Below, in pieces: positions 1-8,434 of a stretch of 64,000 nucleotides of DNA. The position numbers and the translations under genes were made by a program. Every line of letters begins with the position of its first letter. Within the stretch, counting starts at the first letter, position 1. Source of the stretch: Zoogloea sp. (lineage in GTDB: Bacteria > Pseudomonadota > Gammaproteobacteria > Burkholderiales > Rhodocyclaceae); contig NZ_JAKLLN010000001.1 in NCBI RefSeq assembly GCF_023150065.1, positions 502,545-566,544 on the forward strand, read 5' to 3'. Under the pieces are notes generated by a model that ran no database searches, had not been told where the DNA came from, and saw nothing but the letters and a program-made list of their open reading frames with translations.

Positions 1-2
1 TC

Positions 3-914
3 AACGGCGAGTCAGGCTCGGGCAAGGAACTCGTCGCCCGCGCCCTGCATCGCCACAGCCCGCGCAAGGACGCCCCCTTCATTGCCATCAATACCGCTGC
101 CATTCCCCGCGACCTGCTGGAGTCCGAGCTCTTCGGCCACGAGCGTGGCGCCTTCACCGGCGCCCAGACCATGCGCCGGGGGCGTTTCGAGCAGGCCGAA
201 GGCGGCACCCTGTTTCTCGATGAGATTGGCGACATGCCTGCCGAGCTCCAGACCCGTCTGCTGCGGGTGCTGTCGGACAACAACTTCTACCGGGTCGGCG
301 GGCATCAGCCCATCAAGGCCAATGTGCGGGTCATCGCCGCCACCCACCAGAACATGGAAGAGCGCGTCCGTCAGGGCCTGTTCCGGGAGGATCTGTTCCA
401 CCGCCTCAACGTGATCCGCCTGCGTCTGCCGCCCCTGCGCGAGCGTCGCGAAGACATTCCGCCCCTGGCCAAGCACTTCATCGCCCTGTCGGCCCAGGAG
501 CTGGGCGTCGAGGCCAAGCGCCTGTCGGAAAGCACCCTCAAATATCTCCAGAGCCTGGATTTTCCCGGCAACGTGCGCCAGCTCGAGAACCTCTGTCACT
601 GGCTCACCGTGATGGCCCCCGGCCAGACGGTGGAGGTGGCCGATCTGCCTCCCGAGCTGAAGGATCAGCCTACCCGGGAGCAGCCCGCCAACTGGGGCGA
701 CGCCCTGATGGCCGAAGCTGACCGGTCCCTGGCCCAGAATCCGGGCGAGGTCTTCGACCGCCTGAGCAAGGATTTCGAGCGCATCCTCATCCGGCGCGCC
801 CTGGCGGCCACCGGCGGACGCCGCATCGAGGCAGCCCAGCTGCTCGGGATCGGCCGCAACACCATCACCCGCAAGATCCAGGAGCTGGGCCTTGAGGATC
901 CGGACCCGGTCTGA
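3..914 (+). CDS. glnG: Nitrogen regulator NtrC (C-terminal part, 5' end outside window)
   Basis: Sigma-54 activator of the NtrC type: it hydrolyses ATP to open RpoN promoters of nitrogen-assimilation genes when phosphorylated by NtrB. The reading frame is open from base 3, so the receiver domain and true start lie upstream. Visible parts are the Walker A motif GESGSGKE at the very start, the sigma-54-contacting GAFTGA loop near base 150, Walker B (TLFLDEIGD), the sensor/arginine-finger region ([11 protein letters not shown]), and a C-terminal Fis-type helix-turn-helix ([20 protein letters not shown]). The [17 protein letters not shown] stretch is typical of NtrC rather than of other activators. 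The ATG at 171 is internal to the AAA+ domain and is not the start. The family call is secure; NtrC over a close paralogue is likely but cannot be proved without the receiver domain. Confidence 0.9.
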   Translation, partial: NGESGSGKELVARALHRHSPRKDAPFIAINTAAIPRDLLESELFGHERGAFTGAQTMRRGRFEQAEGGTLFLDEIGDMPAELQTRLLRVLSDNNFYRVGGHQPIKANVRVIAATHQNMEERVRQGLFREDLFHRLNVIRLRLPPLRERREDIPPLAKHFIALSAQELGVEAKRLSESTLKYLQSLDFPGNVRQLENLCHWLTVMAPGQTVEVADLPPELKDQPTREQPANWGDALMAEADRSLAQNPGEVFDRLSKDFERILIRRALAATGGRRIEAAQLLGIGRNTITRKIQELGLEDPDPV

Positions 915-1009
915 AACGGCCTTCCTGAGTCGCGGAGCCGGTGTCTTGCACGTGCTCCGCGCCATCAACACGCCGCGCCCACTGCGCAGGGCGCCCGCCA
1001 TACTCCATA

Positions 1010-1849
1010 ATGACCGGCTTGTTTCCATTAGCCGGGAATCGATTCTTGGACCGTTCCGATTACGAAGCCCTCGATGCGGGGGCGGTGGCGGCTGCGCTGG
1101 GTGACCTGGCCGGCGCCTTTTCAGTGGTGCTCCTGGCGGAGTGCGATTCCACCAATACCCGTCTGCTGGCCGATTTGCCGCCCGATGATGGTCGCGTGCA
1201 TGTGCTCGCTGCCGACGTGCAGACCTCGGGGCGCGGGCGGCGCGGACGGGTGTGGCAGTCGTGGCCCGGGGCCAGTCTGACCTTCTCGGCCCTGTGGCGT
1301 TTTGCCCCGGGCTCGCCGGTGCCCGCCGGCCTGTCCCTGGTGGCCGGGCTGGCGGTGGCGCGGGCGCTGGAGGATCTCGGCGTCGAGGGGGTGCAGCTCA
1401 AGTGGCCCAACGATGTGCTGGTGCATGGGCGCAAGCTGGCGGGCATCCTCGTCGAGCTCACTCCCGGTCGAGGGCGGACTCCGGCGGCGGTGGTCGGCAT
1501 CGGCATCAATCTGCATCTGCCTCCCGATGCGGAGGTGGAATACGCCACCGGCGTGACCGATCTGGCCGACAGCCTGGGGTGCGCTCCCGGCCCGAGCGAG
1601 CTGCTGGGGCGGGTGCTGGTACAGCTCCATCGCCTCTTCGAGGTGTATGCCGCGGCGGGCTTTTCCGCCCTGCGTGGGGCGTGGCAGCAACGCAATGCCT
1701 TTGCCGATCTGCCGGTGAGCATCTCCGGCGAGGCCGAAGCCTTGAGCGGCATCTGTGCCGGCGTGGATGAGGACGGCGCGCTGCTGCTGAACACCGCAGA
1801 CGGGTTGCGCCGGGTGCTGTCGGGTGAAGTGTCCCTGAGGCTTGCCTGA
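1010..1849 (+). CDS. birA: Biotin--[acetyl-CoA-carboxylase] ligase without DNA-binding domain
   Basis: Activates biotin to biotinyl-AMP and attaches it to the lysine of biotin carboxyl carrier proteins. The 279-aa protein shows the ligase signature GRGRRGR (residues 74-80) and KWPNDVLVHGRKLAGI (from residue 131). The N-terminal winged helix of E. coli BirA is missing, so this is a monofunctional enzyme that should not repress bio genes itself. The ATG at 1010 starts directly before the conserved region; an upstream in-frame ATG at 941 would add 23 residues with no recognisable similarity. The stop overlaps the start of coaX by one base (TGATG), indicating a two-gene operon with translational coupling. 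Confidence 0.92.
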   Translation: MTGLFPLAGNRFLDRSDYEALDAGAVAAALGDLAGAFSVVLLAECDSTNTRLLADLPPDDGRVHVLAADVQTSGRGRRGRVWQSWPGASLTFSALWRFAPGSPVPAGLSLVAGLAVARALEDLGVEGVQLKWPNDVLVHGRKLAGILVELTPGRGRTPAAVVGIGINLHLPPDAEVEYATGVTDLADSLGCAPGPSELLGRVLVQLHRLFEVYAAAGFSALRGAWQQRNAFADLPVSISGEAEALSGICAGVDEDGALLLNTADGLRRVLSGEVSLRLA

Positions 1850-2568
1850 TGGATCTGCTTCTCGACGTAGGCAACACCCGCCTCAAGTGGGGCCTGCATG
1901 ACGGCAAGGGGTGGTGCGGCCAGGGGGCCGTGCTCCTGAGCGCCCTGGATGGCTTCGCCGACGTACTCGCCGGCCTGGGGCCGGTGGACCGCATGCTCGG
2001 AGCCAATGTGGCTGGCGCCACGGTGGGCGGGCGGCTCGGGGCCTTCCTCAAGCAGGCCGGTCTGACAGCCGAGTGGATACGCCCCCTGGACGAAGGTTAT
2101 GGTGTGCGCAATGCCTATCTCGATCCCTCGCGCCTGGGGGCCGACCGCTGGGCGGCGCTGGTCGGCGCCAGGGCGCTGCATGGCGGGGCTGCGCTGGTGG
2201 TCACCTCCGGCACCGCTACCACGGCCGATGTGCTGGACGGTCAGGGGGTCTTCCAAGGCGGCGTGATCTTGCCCGGCCTCGATCTGATGCGCCTCTCCCT
2301 GGCCCGCGACACGGCCCAGCTGCCTTTTTCCGACGGACGTTTCGAGCGCACTCCGCGGCGTACCGCCGATGCCATCCAGACCGGTTGCCTGCATGCCCAG
2401 CTCGGCGCGATCGAGCGCATGTTCCGTCTGGTGGCCGGCGAGCCGGGCAGCGTCTGTCTGCTCAACGGTGGCGCCGCCGCCGCGCTGGCGCCGCTGCTGG
2501 AATGCCCCTTACGGGAGGTGGACAACCTGGTGCTGGAGGGTCTGGCCTGCATGCGCCAGGCCGGATAG
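1849..2568 (+). CDS. coaX: Type III pantothenate kinase
   Basis: Phosphorylates pantothenate in the first step of coenzyme A synthesis. The 239-aa protein opens with the ASKHA-fold phosphate loop (LLLDVGNTRLKWG) and carries the GADRWAALVGAR motif near residue 105 and TSGTATTADVLDG in the second domain, all diagnostic of CoaX rather than CoaA. The birA-coaX pairing is common in betaproteobacteria. With coaE 0.8 kb downstream, two steps of CoA synthesis are encoded close together. A rho-independent terminator candidate follows at 2587. Confidence 0.95.
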   Translation: MDLLLDVGNTRLKWGLHDGKGWCGQGAVLLSALDGFADVLAGLGPVDRMLGANVAGATVGGRLGAFLKQAGLTAEWIRPLDEGYGVRNAYLDPSRLGADRWAALVGARALHGGAALVVTSGTATTADVLDGQGVFQGGVILPGLDLMRLSLARDTAQLPFSDGRFERTPRRTADAIQTGCLHAQLGAIERMFRLVAGEPGSVCLLNGGAAAALAPLLECPLREVDNLVLEGLACMRQAG

Positions 2569-2586
2569 GGTGCTGCAGGCCTTCAT

Positions 2587-2610
2587 GGCGCCCTGCCGCG
2601 GGCGCCTTTT
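2587..2610 (+). terminator. Rho-independent terminator after coaX
   Basis: A 7-bp GC stem (GGCGCCC at 2587-2593 with GGGCGCC at 2600-2606), a 6-nt loop and four T residues lie 18 bases after the coaX stop. The T run is short, so termination may be partial. Confidence 0.6.
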
Positions 2611-2642
2611 CCCGTGTCCTCGTATCGGTTAGTCTTGCTGCC

Positions 2643-3416
2643 ATGGCCCCACTACGTGTCGCTGTCATCATCCTGATCTTTGCCAACCTGCTGGCCCTCG
2701 CCCTGTGGAAGGGCTGGCTTGGCGGTGCTGCGTCCTATGGCGAGCCCGAGAGGCTCAGCAATCAGCTCAACCCCGAGCGCCTGCGCCTCATGACGGAAGC
2801 CCGGCCGCCGGCACCGCCGCCGGTGGTGACGAGATCCGCGCCTGCCGCCGAGCCGGACGACGCTCCGGTCGACGAGAAGGCTGAAAAGCAGGCAGAGAAG
2901 AAGGATGACGAGAAGGCGGCAGACAAGGCCCCGGAAAAGGCCGTCGCAGACGCGGTGGCCCCCCAGGCCTGCGTGGTGTTTGCCGGGCTGAGCGTCGATC
3001 AGGCACGGGAGCTGACAGCGCGTATCGCCAAGGCCGGAACGGGCTTCAAACTCAGCGAGACGCGCAGCGATGCGCCCTCGTCGTGGTGGGTGAATATCCC
3101 GGCCCAGGGCAGCCGCGAGGGCGCCGACAAGAAGGCCGCCGAGCTGCGCCGCCTTGGAGTGGATGACCTGTTCATCATGCAGGACCCGGGCCCCAACCAG
3201 TTTGCCGTGTCCCTCGGCCTGTACAAGAGCGAGGCTGCAGCCACCCGGCTGCTGGAGGCGCTCAAGGATAAGGGCGTGCGCAGTGCCCAGATCACCGCCC
3301 GGGGGGCGGGCGTCACGCGCATCGAGGTGCGTGGCCCCGGTGACAGCCTGGCGACCCTGGCCAGCGATCTCTCGGAGCGGCTGCGTGGTGCCAGCCGTCT
3401 TGAGTGCAGCCCGTGA
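2643..3416 (+). CDS. SPOR-domain membrane protein
   Basis: A 257-aa protein with one N-terminal membrane helix (residues about 5-22, rich in V, I, L and A), a Pro/Ala/Lys/Glu-rich linker (about 45-105), and a C-terminal SPOR-like domain (about 110-255, CVVFAGLSVDQARELTARI then PAQGSREGADKKAAELRRLG). SPOR domains bind denuded glycan strands at the division septum, so a role in cell-wall remodelling is likely but inferred. The frame is open further upstream, inside coaX; the ATG at 2643 is chosen because the membrane helix begins there and the coaX terminator precedes it. It overlaps the next gene, coaE, by four bases (GTGA). Confidence 0.8.
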   Translation: MAPLRVAVIILIFANLLALALWKGWLGGAASYGEPERLSNQLNPERLRLMTEARPPAPPPVVTRSAPAAEPDDAPVDEKAEKQAEKKDDEKAADKAPEKAVADAVAPQACVVFAGLSVDQARELTARIAKAGTGFKLSETRSDAPSSWWVNIPAQGSREGADKKAAELRRLGVDDLFIMQDPGPNQFAVSLGLYKSEAAATRLLEALKDKGVRSAQITARGAGVTRIEVRGPGDSLATLASDLSERLRGASRLECSP

Positions 3417-4036
3417 GCGCCGGGCCTTTCATTGTCGGCCTGACTGGCGGCATCGGTAGTGGCAAGAGCGCGGCAGCCGACCGCTTCGCTGAGCTGGGGG
3501 CCGGAATTGTCGATACCGACCGGATTGCCCACGCCCTTACCGCTCCCGGCGGAGCGGCCATGGTCGCCATCCGCGAGGCCTTTGGCGACGGTGTGCTGAG
3601 CGGCGACGGCGCCTTGAATCGCCCGGCCATGCGTGCACTGGCCTTCGAAAGTCCGGACGCACGCAAGCGCCTCGAAGCCATTCTCCATCCCATGATCCGT
3701 CAGGAGAGCGAGCGCCAGTGCCTGGCGGCCAGCGCGCCCTACGTCATTCTGGCCGTACCCCTGCTGATCGAATCCGGCACCTACCGGGAGCGCGTGCAGC
3801 GGCTGTGCGTGGTGGACTGTCCCGAAGCAGTCCAGGTGGCCCGCGTCATGCAGCGGAGCGGTCTCGATGAGCCCCAGGTGCGCGCCATCATGGCCGCCCA
3901 GGCCAGCCGGGCGGAGCGGCTGGCCGCGGCGGATGACGTGGTGGACAACGCCGGTTCGCTGGAGGCGCTGCGGACGCAGGTGGCCGGGCTGCACCACCGC
4001 TACCTGGCCCTCGCCGCGCCCCCGGGAGGCCTGTGA
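3413..4036 (+). CDS. coaE: Dephospho-CoA kinase
   Basis: Last step of coenzyme A synthesis: phosphorylation of the 3'-hydroxyl of dephospho-CoA. The 207-aa protein has the P-loop GLTGGIGSGKSA at its N-terminus, then DTDRIAHALT, HPMIR (residues about 91-95) and VPLLIESGTY, the usual CoaE signatures at normal length. The GTG at 3413 overlaps the previous stop as GTGA; a GTG at 3404 would add three residues and cannot be excluded. Part of a rightward group with zapD and yacG, an arrangement also found in many gammaproteobacteria. Confidence 0.93.
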   Translation: MSAGPFIVGLTGGIGSGKSAAADRFAELGAGIVDTDRIAHALTAPGGAAMVAIREAFGDGVLSGDGALNRPAMRALAFESPDARKRLEAILHPMIRQESERQCLAASAPYVILAVPLLIESGTYRERVQRLCVVDCPEAVQVARVMQRSGLDEPQVRAIMAAQASRAERLAAADDVVDNAGSLEALRTQVAGLHHRYLALAAPPGGL

Positions 4037-4096
4037 TATGATTCGCCGCGGTCAGACAGACATACACCGATACCCCACCCAGGCCCAGGCGCGCGC

Positions 4097-4852
4097 GTGA
4101 TCACCTACGAATATCCGCTCAACGAGAGGATCCGCACGCTTCTACGGCTCGAGCACCTGTTTGAGAAGGTCACACATTTCGTGCGGGCCGAAGGCTCACT
4201 TGAGCACCATGTGGCCTTGCTGACCCTGTTCGAGATCCTTGAAGTGGCCGGCCGCGCCGATCTCAAGGTGGACCTGGTCCAGGAGCTCGAACGCCAGCGT
4301 CAGATCCTGCTCTCCTTCCGCAACAATCCGCAGATATCCGAAGAGGCCCTGTCCGGTGCCCTCTACGAGATAGAACAGGCGTCCGCTTCCCTGCTCGCCA
4401 TGGCCGGCAAGACCGGCCAATATCTGCGGGAGAACGAGTGGCTGATGAACATCCGCAGCCGCGCCGCGATTCCCGGTGGTGCCTGCGAGTTCGACCTGCC
4501 TTCCTACCACCACTGGCTCAACCGGGAGGTTGAGTCCCGTCGCCGCGATCTCGGCGCCTGGGTGCATCCTCTGCTGCCCATCCGTGACGGGCTGGCCATC
4601 GTGCTGCGCCTGCTGCGGGCCAGTGGCCGGCCGGAAGAGCTGATGGCCCTGCGGGGGGCCTTCCAGCAGACCATGGGCGGGCGTACAGCCCAGATGATCC
4701 GCATCCGCGTGGCCTCGACGGCCATGTGCGTTCCCGAGACCAGCGCCAACAAATACGCCCTGAACGTGCGCTTCATGAACGCCGAGACGGTGGTCCGGCC
4801 GCGCCAGGCGGACATGGACATCGCCTTTGAACTGACTTTCTGCAATCTGTGA
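4097..4852 (+). CDS. zapD: Cell division protein ZapD
   Basis: ZapD (formerly YacF, DUF1342) cross-links FtsZ filaments and stabilises the Z-ring. The 251-aa protein matches the family from its first residues ([24 protein letters not shown]) to the C-terminal beta domain ending in AFELTFCNL. The start is a GTG at 4097, fixed by the conserved N-terminus. Its stop overlaps the GTG start of yacG (GTGA). Its client FtsZ is encoded 25 kb downstream in the dcw cluster. Confidence 0.95.
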   Translation: MITYEYPLNERIRTLLRLEHLFEKVTHFVRAEGSLEHHVALLTLFEILEVAGRADLKVDLVQELERQRQILLSFRNNPQISEEALSGALYEIEQASASLLAMAGKTGQYLRENEWLMNIRSRAAIPGGACEFDLPSYHHWLNREVESRRRDLGAWVHPLLPIRDGLAIVLRLLRASGRPEELMALRGAFQQTMGGRTAQMIRIRVASTAMCVPETSANKYALNVRFMNAETVVRPRQADMDIAFELTFCNL

Positions 4853-5055
4853 GCGATTCTCCCAAGCCCCGCAGTGTCAAGTGCCCCACCTGCGGTACCG
4901 CCGTCGTCTGGGGCCCCCAGAGCCCGCAGCGCCCGTTCTGTTCCGAGCGCTGCCGTCTGATTGATCTGGGTGCCTGGGCGACCGACAGCTATCGTGTCGA
5001 GGGGGATTCGCCCCTCGATGACGAGTCCGATCCCCTCCGCGATCTGCGTCACTGA
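4849..5055 (+). CDS. yacG: DNA gyrase inhibitor YacG, zinc-binding
   Basis: A 68-aa protein with the YacG zinc finger: Cys12, Cys15, Cys31 and Cys35 (CPTCG and [14 protein letters not shown]). In E. coli YacG binds GyrB and blocks DNA binding by gyrase. GTG start, translationally coupled to zapD by a 4-base overlap. The acidic tail ([12 protein letters not shown]) fits the flexible C-terminus of the family. Confidence 0.95.
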   Translation: MSDSPKPRSVKCPTCGTAVVWGPQSPQRPFCSERCRLIDLGAWATDSYRVEGDSPLDDESDPLRDLRH

Positions 5056-5076
5056 GCGGCCTGCCGGCCGCTTCTT
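5056..5076. terminator. Hairpin between convergent yacG and Nudix genes
   Basis: GCGGCC (5056-5061), loop TGCC and GGCCGC (5066-5071), followed by TTCTT. It sits in the 26-base gap between converging genes. The T tract is interrupted, so this is a moderate candidate. Confidence 0.45.
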
Positions 5077-5081
5077 CCGTC

Positions 5082-6020
5082 TTAGCCCAGCCAGAAACTC
5101 CGGATGCCCGCTACGCCGTGGGCGCCGTGGGCTTTCGCCGTGTCCAGGTCATCGGGGGTGAGCCCGCCCAGGGCAAATACCGGCAGCGGCAGGGTGTGTG
5201 CCCGGGCTGCAAAACCGTCCCAGCCGATTCCGTCGCGTTCCGGGTGGCTGGCGGTGGGCTTGACTGCGCCGAGCAGGGCATAGTCGAGCCCCAGGGCTGC
5301 GGCCTGTTCCAGTTCGCTGCGGGTGTGGCAGGAGGCGCCGACCCATTCCAGCTCCGGGCGGGTATCGAGCGCTGCCAGCCGGCGCGCCGGCAGATGCACA
5401 CCGTCGGCACCGATGCGGACGGCGAGATCCACGTCGTCATTGATCAGGGTGATGGCGCCCGCGGCCCGGGTGCGTGCCAGCACGGCCTGGGCGAAGGCTT
5501 CCCTGTCGTTGGCTGGCAGGCCGGGTTCGCGGATCTGGACCAGGCGCAGGCCGCCGGCCAGGGCCTGGTCGAGGCGCGCCAGCTGGGTGTCGATGCCGAT
5601 CTCGGCGGCCTGGGTGATGGCCATCCGGCGGGGCAGGCGCAGGGCCTTGAGGATGGGGCCGTTGGCCGGCAGCATGGGCTCGACGCTCATGCTCGCGGCG
5701 TGCTGCCACGAGAGGGCGGCGTGCACCCGGTCGTGGATCTCGCCCCGCCAGGCCGGCACTTCGAAGAAGTGCAGATTGACGTGGGCGTGCTCGTAGAGGT
5801 GCTCCCGGGTCAGCCACGGCCAGGCTTCCAGGACTTCCATGTCGAGCTCCTCGCGAAGTTCGCGGATCAGGGCCTCGCGGGCGGTTTCGCCGGCTTCGAC
5901 CTTGCCGCCGGGGAATTCCCAGTAGCCCGGGTAGAAGGTGTCGGCGGCCCGCTGCCCGACCAGGAAGCTGCCGTCGGGCCGGGTGATGACGGCGGCGGCC
6001 ACATGCACGATCTTTCTCAT
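5082..6020 (-). CDS. Nudix hydrolase (MutT-like) fused to ThiE-like domain
   Basis: A 312-aa two-domain protein. The N-terminal half (residues 1-130) is a MutT-type Nudix hydrolase with a perfect Nudix box (G-X5-E-X7-REL-X-EEL, residues about 39-61), expected to hydrolyse oxidised nucleotides such as 8-oxo-dGTP. The C-terminal half (about 135-312) resembles thiamine-phosphate synthase: QIREPGL, INDDVDLAVRIGADGVHLP, GASCHTRSEL and FALGGLTPDDL. This fusion is widespread in beta- and gammaproteobacteria; whether the ThiE-like part is active is unknown. The ATG at 6020 overlaps the stop of the DUF815 gene (ATGA). An upstream extension of the frame has no family similarity. Confidence 0.9.
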   Translation of the reverse strand: MRKIVHVAAAVITRPDGSFLVGQRAADTFYPGYWEFPGGKVEAGETAREALIRELREELDMEVLEAWPWLTREHLYEHAHVNLHFFEVPAWRGEIHDRVHAALSWQHAASMSVEPMLPANGPILKALRLPRRMAITQAAEIGIDTQLARLDQALAGGLRLVQIREPGLPANDREAFAQAVLARTRAAGAITLINDDVDLAVRIGADGVHLPARRLAALDTRPELEWVGASCHTRSELEQAAALGLDYALLGAVKPTASHPERDGIGWDGFAARAHTLPLPVFALGGLTPDDLDTAKAHGAHGVAGIRSFWLG

Positions 6021-6880
6021 TGTTCGAAGCGTCCAGCGTAGTCCCGGGCAAACTGCCAGGCCACCCGGCCGCTGCGCGAGCCGCGCAGCAGTGCCCATTG
6101 CAGAGCCTCGCCGCGGGACGCAGGGATGGCGTCGGCGGGTACGCCGAACTCGCCCAGCCAGTGGTTCACCACCGCCAGGTATTCGTCCTGGCTGAAGGGG
6201 TAAAAGGAGATCCACAGACCGAAGCGCTCGGACAGGGAGATCTTCTCTTCAACCGCTTCGGCGGGGTGCACTTCGCCGTCCTTGTGTTTGGTGGCGGCAT
6301 TTTCGGAGAAATACTCCGGCATCAGGTGGCGGCGGTTGGAGGTGGCGTAGATCAGCACGTTGTCGGGTACCGCCGCCAGGGATCCGTCGAGGACACTCTT
6401 CAGCGCCTTGTAGGCGGGTTCGCCGTCTTCGAAGGACAGATCGTCGGTGAACAGGATGAAGCGTTCGGGGCGCCCTTCCAGCAGCTCGACGATGTCGGGA
6501 AGGTCGATCAGATCATCCTTGTCCACCTCGATCAGGCGCAGGCCTTCGGCGGCATATTCGGTCAGCAGGGCCTTGACCAGGGAGGACTTGCCGGTGCCCC
6601 GGGCGCCGGTAAGAAGCACGTTGTTGGCCCGCTTGCCGTTCAGGAACTGGCGCGTGTTGGCGACGATGCGGGCCTTCTTGTCGTCGATGTCCTGTAGGTC
6701 GGCGAGACGGATCTGGTGGGGGTGAAGCACGGCCTGCAGGCCGGCGGCGTTGCCCTTGCGGCGCCAGCGGAAGGCGCTTGAGGCCTGCCAGTCGGGTGCC
6801 TGCGGGGCCGCCGGGAGAAAATGTTCAAGGCGCTCGAGCAGTCGTTCGGCGCGGGCCAGGAAGTGGTTGAGGTCAGTCAT
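6017..6880 (-). CDS. DUF815-family AAA+ ATPase
   Basis: A 287-aa ATP-binding protein with P-loop TGARGTGKSS (residues 91-100), Walker B-like FILFTDDLSF and an arginine-rich C-terminal region. It matches DUF815 (YP_ATPase-like), whose cellular role is not established. It follows the 34-aa membrane protein and precedes the Nudix gene; both junctions are ATGA overlaps, so the three are translationally coupled. The ATG at 6880 is the only start giving the overlap and the complete N-terminal helical region. Confidence 0.88.
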   Translation of the reverse strand: MTDLNHFLARAERLLERLEHFLPAAPQAPDWQASSAFRWRRKGNAAGLQAVLHPHQIRLADLQDIDDKKARIVANTRQFLNGKRANNVLLTGARGTGKSSLVKALLTEYAAEGLRLIEVDKDDLIDLPDIVELLEGRPERFILFTDDLSFEDGEPAYKALKSVLDGSLAAVPDNVLIYATSNRRHLMPEYFSENAATKHKDGEVHPAEAVEEKISLSERFGLWISFYPFSQDEYLAVVNHWLGEFGVPADAIPASRGEALQWALLRGSRSGRVAWQFARDYAGRFEQ

Positions 6881-6981
6881 GGAGGGGCGTCCGTATCCTT
6901 GTTCTTGGGGCTGCGCAGGGCCAGGGCGACGATGATGAGCAGCACGGCGACGATGCCGAGTTCAAGGCCGATCAGCCACAT
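6877..6981 (-). CDS. 34-aa single-pass membrane protein
   Basis: A short reading frame coding for 34 residues: one hydrophobic helix (about residues 3-23, VAVLLIIVALAL) and a charged tail SPKNKDTDAPP. It is preceded by a good Shine-Dalgarno (AAAGGGA, about 7 nt before the ATG at 6981), and its stop overlaps the DUF815 start as ATGA, which together argue that it is translated. I do not recognise the family. The position suggests it may anchor or partner the DUF815 ATPase, an inference from coupling only. Confidence 0.65.
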   Translation of the reverse strand: MWLIGLELGIVAVLLIIVALALRSPKNKDTDAPP

Positions 6982-7068
6982 GGATGTTCCCTTTCGCAGG
7001 CCCGGTCCGGCAAAGCGGTGGTTATACTCGGGCGGGTATCGACAGCAAGCCAGGAGTTTACCCCATCC

Positions 7069-8313
7069 ATGTTTCCCGCCTTTTCCCGTCTGTCCGTTCT
7101 TTTTCCGGTGTTTCTTCTGGCGGCCTGCGCCGGTTCCCCCAGGCCGGTGAGCGAGCCGGCCCGTGCGCCGGTGAGCACGCCTGCTCCGGTGCCGTCTGCG
7201 CCGACTTTCCCGCCCCCTGCTGGCGCACCCGCAACAGGGGGCGCGCCTGCGCCTCAAGCCCTGGCGCGGCCCCTGCAGGCCGCCGACTGGTCGGATCTGC
7301 CGAGCTGGGCGGCCGATCCGGTGGAGGAGGCATGGCCGGCCTTTCTGGTCTCCTGCCGGGCAGTGAGCCGGCAGGCGGTGTGGCGGCCGGTGTGCGATGC
7401 GGCCAGAGCCCTGGGTGAGAACCCGGGGGGCACCGCGGCACGGCGTTTCTTCGAGGCACGTCTGAGCCCCTGGCGGGTGCTGAACGCGGACGGCACCCGG
7501 GAAGGGCTGGTCACCGGCTATTACGAGCCCCTGATCAAGGGCAGCCGCAGCCGTAGCAAGGCGTACCCGTGGCCGGTGCATGGCGTGCCGGATGATCTGC
7601 TGACCATCGACATGGGGGATGTCTTTCCGGACCTGAAGGGGCAGCGGGTGCGCGGGCGGCTGGTCGGCAACCGGGTCGTGCCCTATTACACCCGTGCCGA
7701 GGTGGCCCGCCAGGCGGAGCGCTTTGCCGGCAAGACCCTGCTCTACGCCGAGGATGCCGTCGAACTGTTCTTCCTCCAGGTGCAGGGTTCCGGGCGGGTC
7801 CAGCTGCCTGACGGGAGCGTGCTGCGGCTGGCCTATGGCGACGCCAACGGTCATCCCTATCAGTCCATCGGGCGCTGGCTGGTGGACAAGGGTGAGATGA
7901 AGCTGGAGCAGGCGTCCATGGAGGGCATCAAAAACTGGGCGCGGGCCAACCCCGGGCGTCTGCAGGAGATGCTCAACGCCAATCCGAGCTACATCTTCTT
8001 CCGTGAGGTGGCCCAGTCCGGCGGTGGTCCGGTGGGCGCCCTGGGGCAGCCGCTGACCGAAGGGCGCAGCCTGGCGGTGGATCCGCGCAGCATTCCCCTA
8101 GGGGCACCGGTGTTTCTGGCCACCACTCAACCCAACAGCCCCCAGCCCCTGCGCCGTCTCATGCTGGCCCAGGATACGGGGAGTGCGATCAAGGGCGGCG
8201 TGCGCGGGGATTTCTTCTGGGGCTTTGGCGCCGACGCGGGCGCCCTTGCCGGGCGGATGCGTCAGAAGGGGGAAATGTGGGTCTTATGGCCCAGGGATCA
8301 GGTGCCTCGATAG
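7069..8313 (+). CDS. mltA: Membrane-bound lytic murein transglycosylase A
   Basis: Cleaves the glycan strands of peptidoglycan to 1,6-anhydromuropeptides at the outer membrane. The 414-aa protein starts with a lipoprotein signal peptide with lipobox LAAC (Cys20). It then shows MltA blocks: VTGYYEPLIKGS, FLQVQGSGRVQLPDG, YGDANGHPYQSIG, and the C-terminal 3D domain with AQDTGSAIKGGVRGDFFWGFG containing the catalytic aspartate. The ATG at 7069 is chosen because the signal peptide begins there; an in-frame GTG at 7018 would bury it. A TATACT hexamer at 7023-7028 is a possible -10. Divergent from the DUF815 group. Confidence 0.95.
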   Translation: MFPAFSRLSVLFPVFLLAACAGSPRPVSEPARAPVSTPAPVPSAPTFPPPAGAPATGGAPAPQALARPLQAADWSDLPSWAADPVEEAWPAFLVSCRAVSRQAVWRPVCDAARALGENPGGTAARRFFEARLSPWRVLNADGTREGLVTGYYEPLIKGSRSRSKAYPWPVHGVPDDLLTIDMGDVFPDLKGQRVRGRLVGNRVVPYYTRAEVARQAERFAGKTLLYAEDAVELFFLQVQGSGRVQLPDGSVLRLAYGDANGHPYQSIGRWLVDKGEMKLEQASMEGIKNWARANPGRLQEMLNANPSYIFFREVAQSGGGPVGALGQPLTEGRSLAVDPRSIPLGAPVFLATTQPNSPQPLRRLMLAQDTGSAIKGGVRGDFFWGFGADAGALAGRMRQKGEMWVLWPRDQVPR

Positions 8314-8434
8314 CACGGATGCGTGAAAGCGTAGATTTGTAATAACTTTTGCGTAAATTCTTGGTTCGCTGGCACGGTGGCCCTGGCTATCGTGCGAAGC
8401 TCGCGTCCCTGTTCATTGACGCGATCCGATCTGC

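Noticed and set aside
1911-2642. Upstream extension of the SPOR protein frame through coaX
   Set aside because: The extension overlaps coaX completely and is Arg/Gly-rich; the coaX terminator and the membrane helix place the start at 2643.
8369-8388. TGGCACGG before the EAL gene, resembling a sigma-54 -24 element
   Set aside because: The required GC 10 bases after the GG is not there, so no complete -24/-12 promoter exists.
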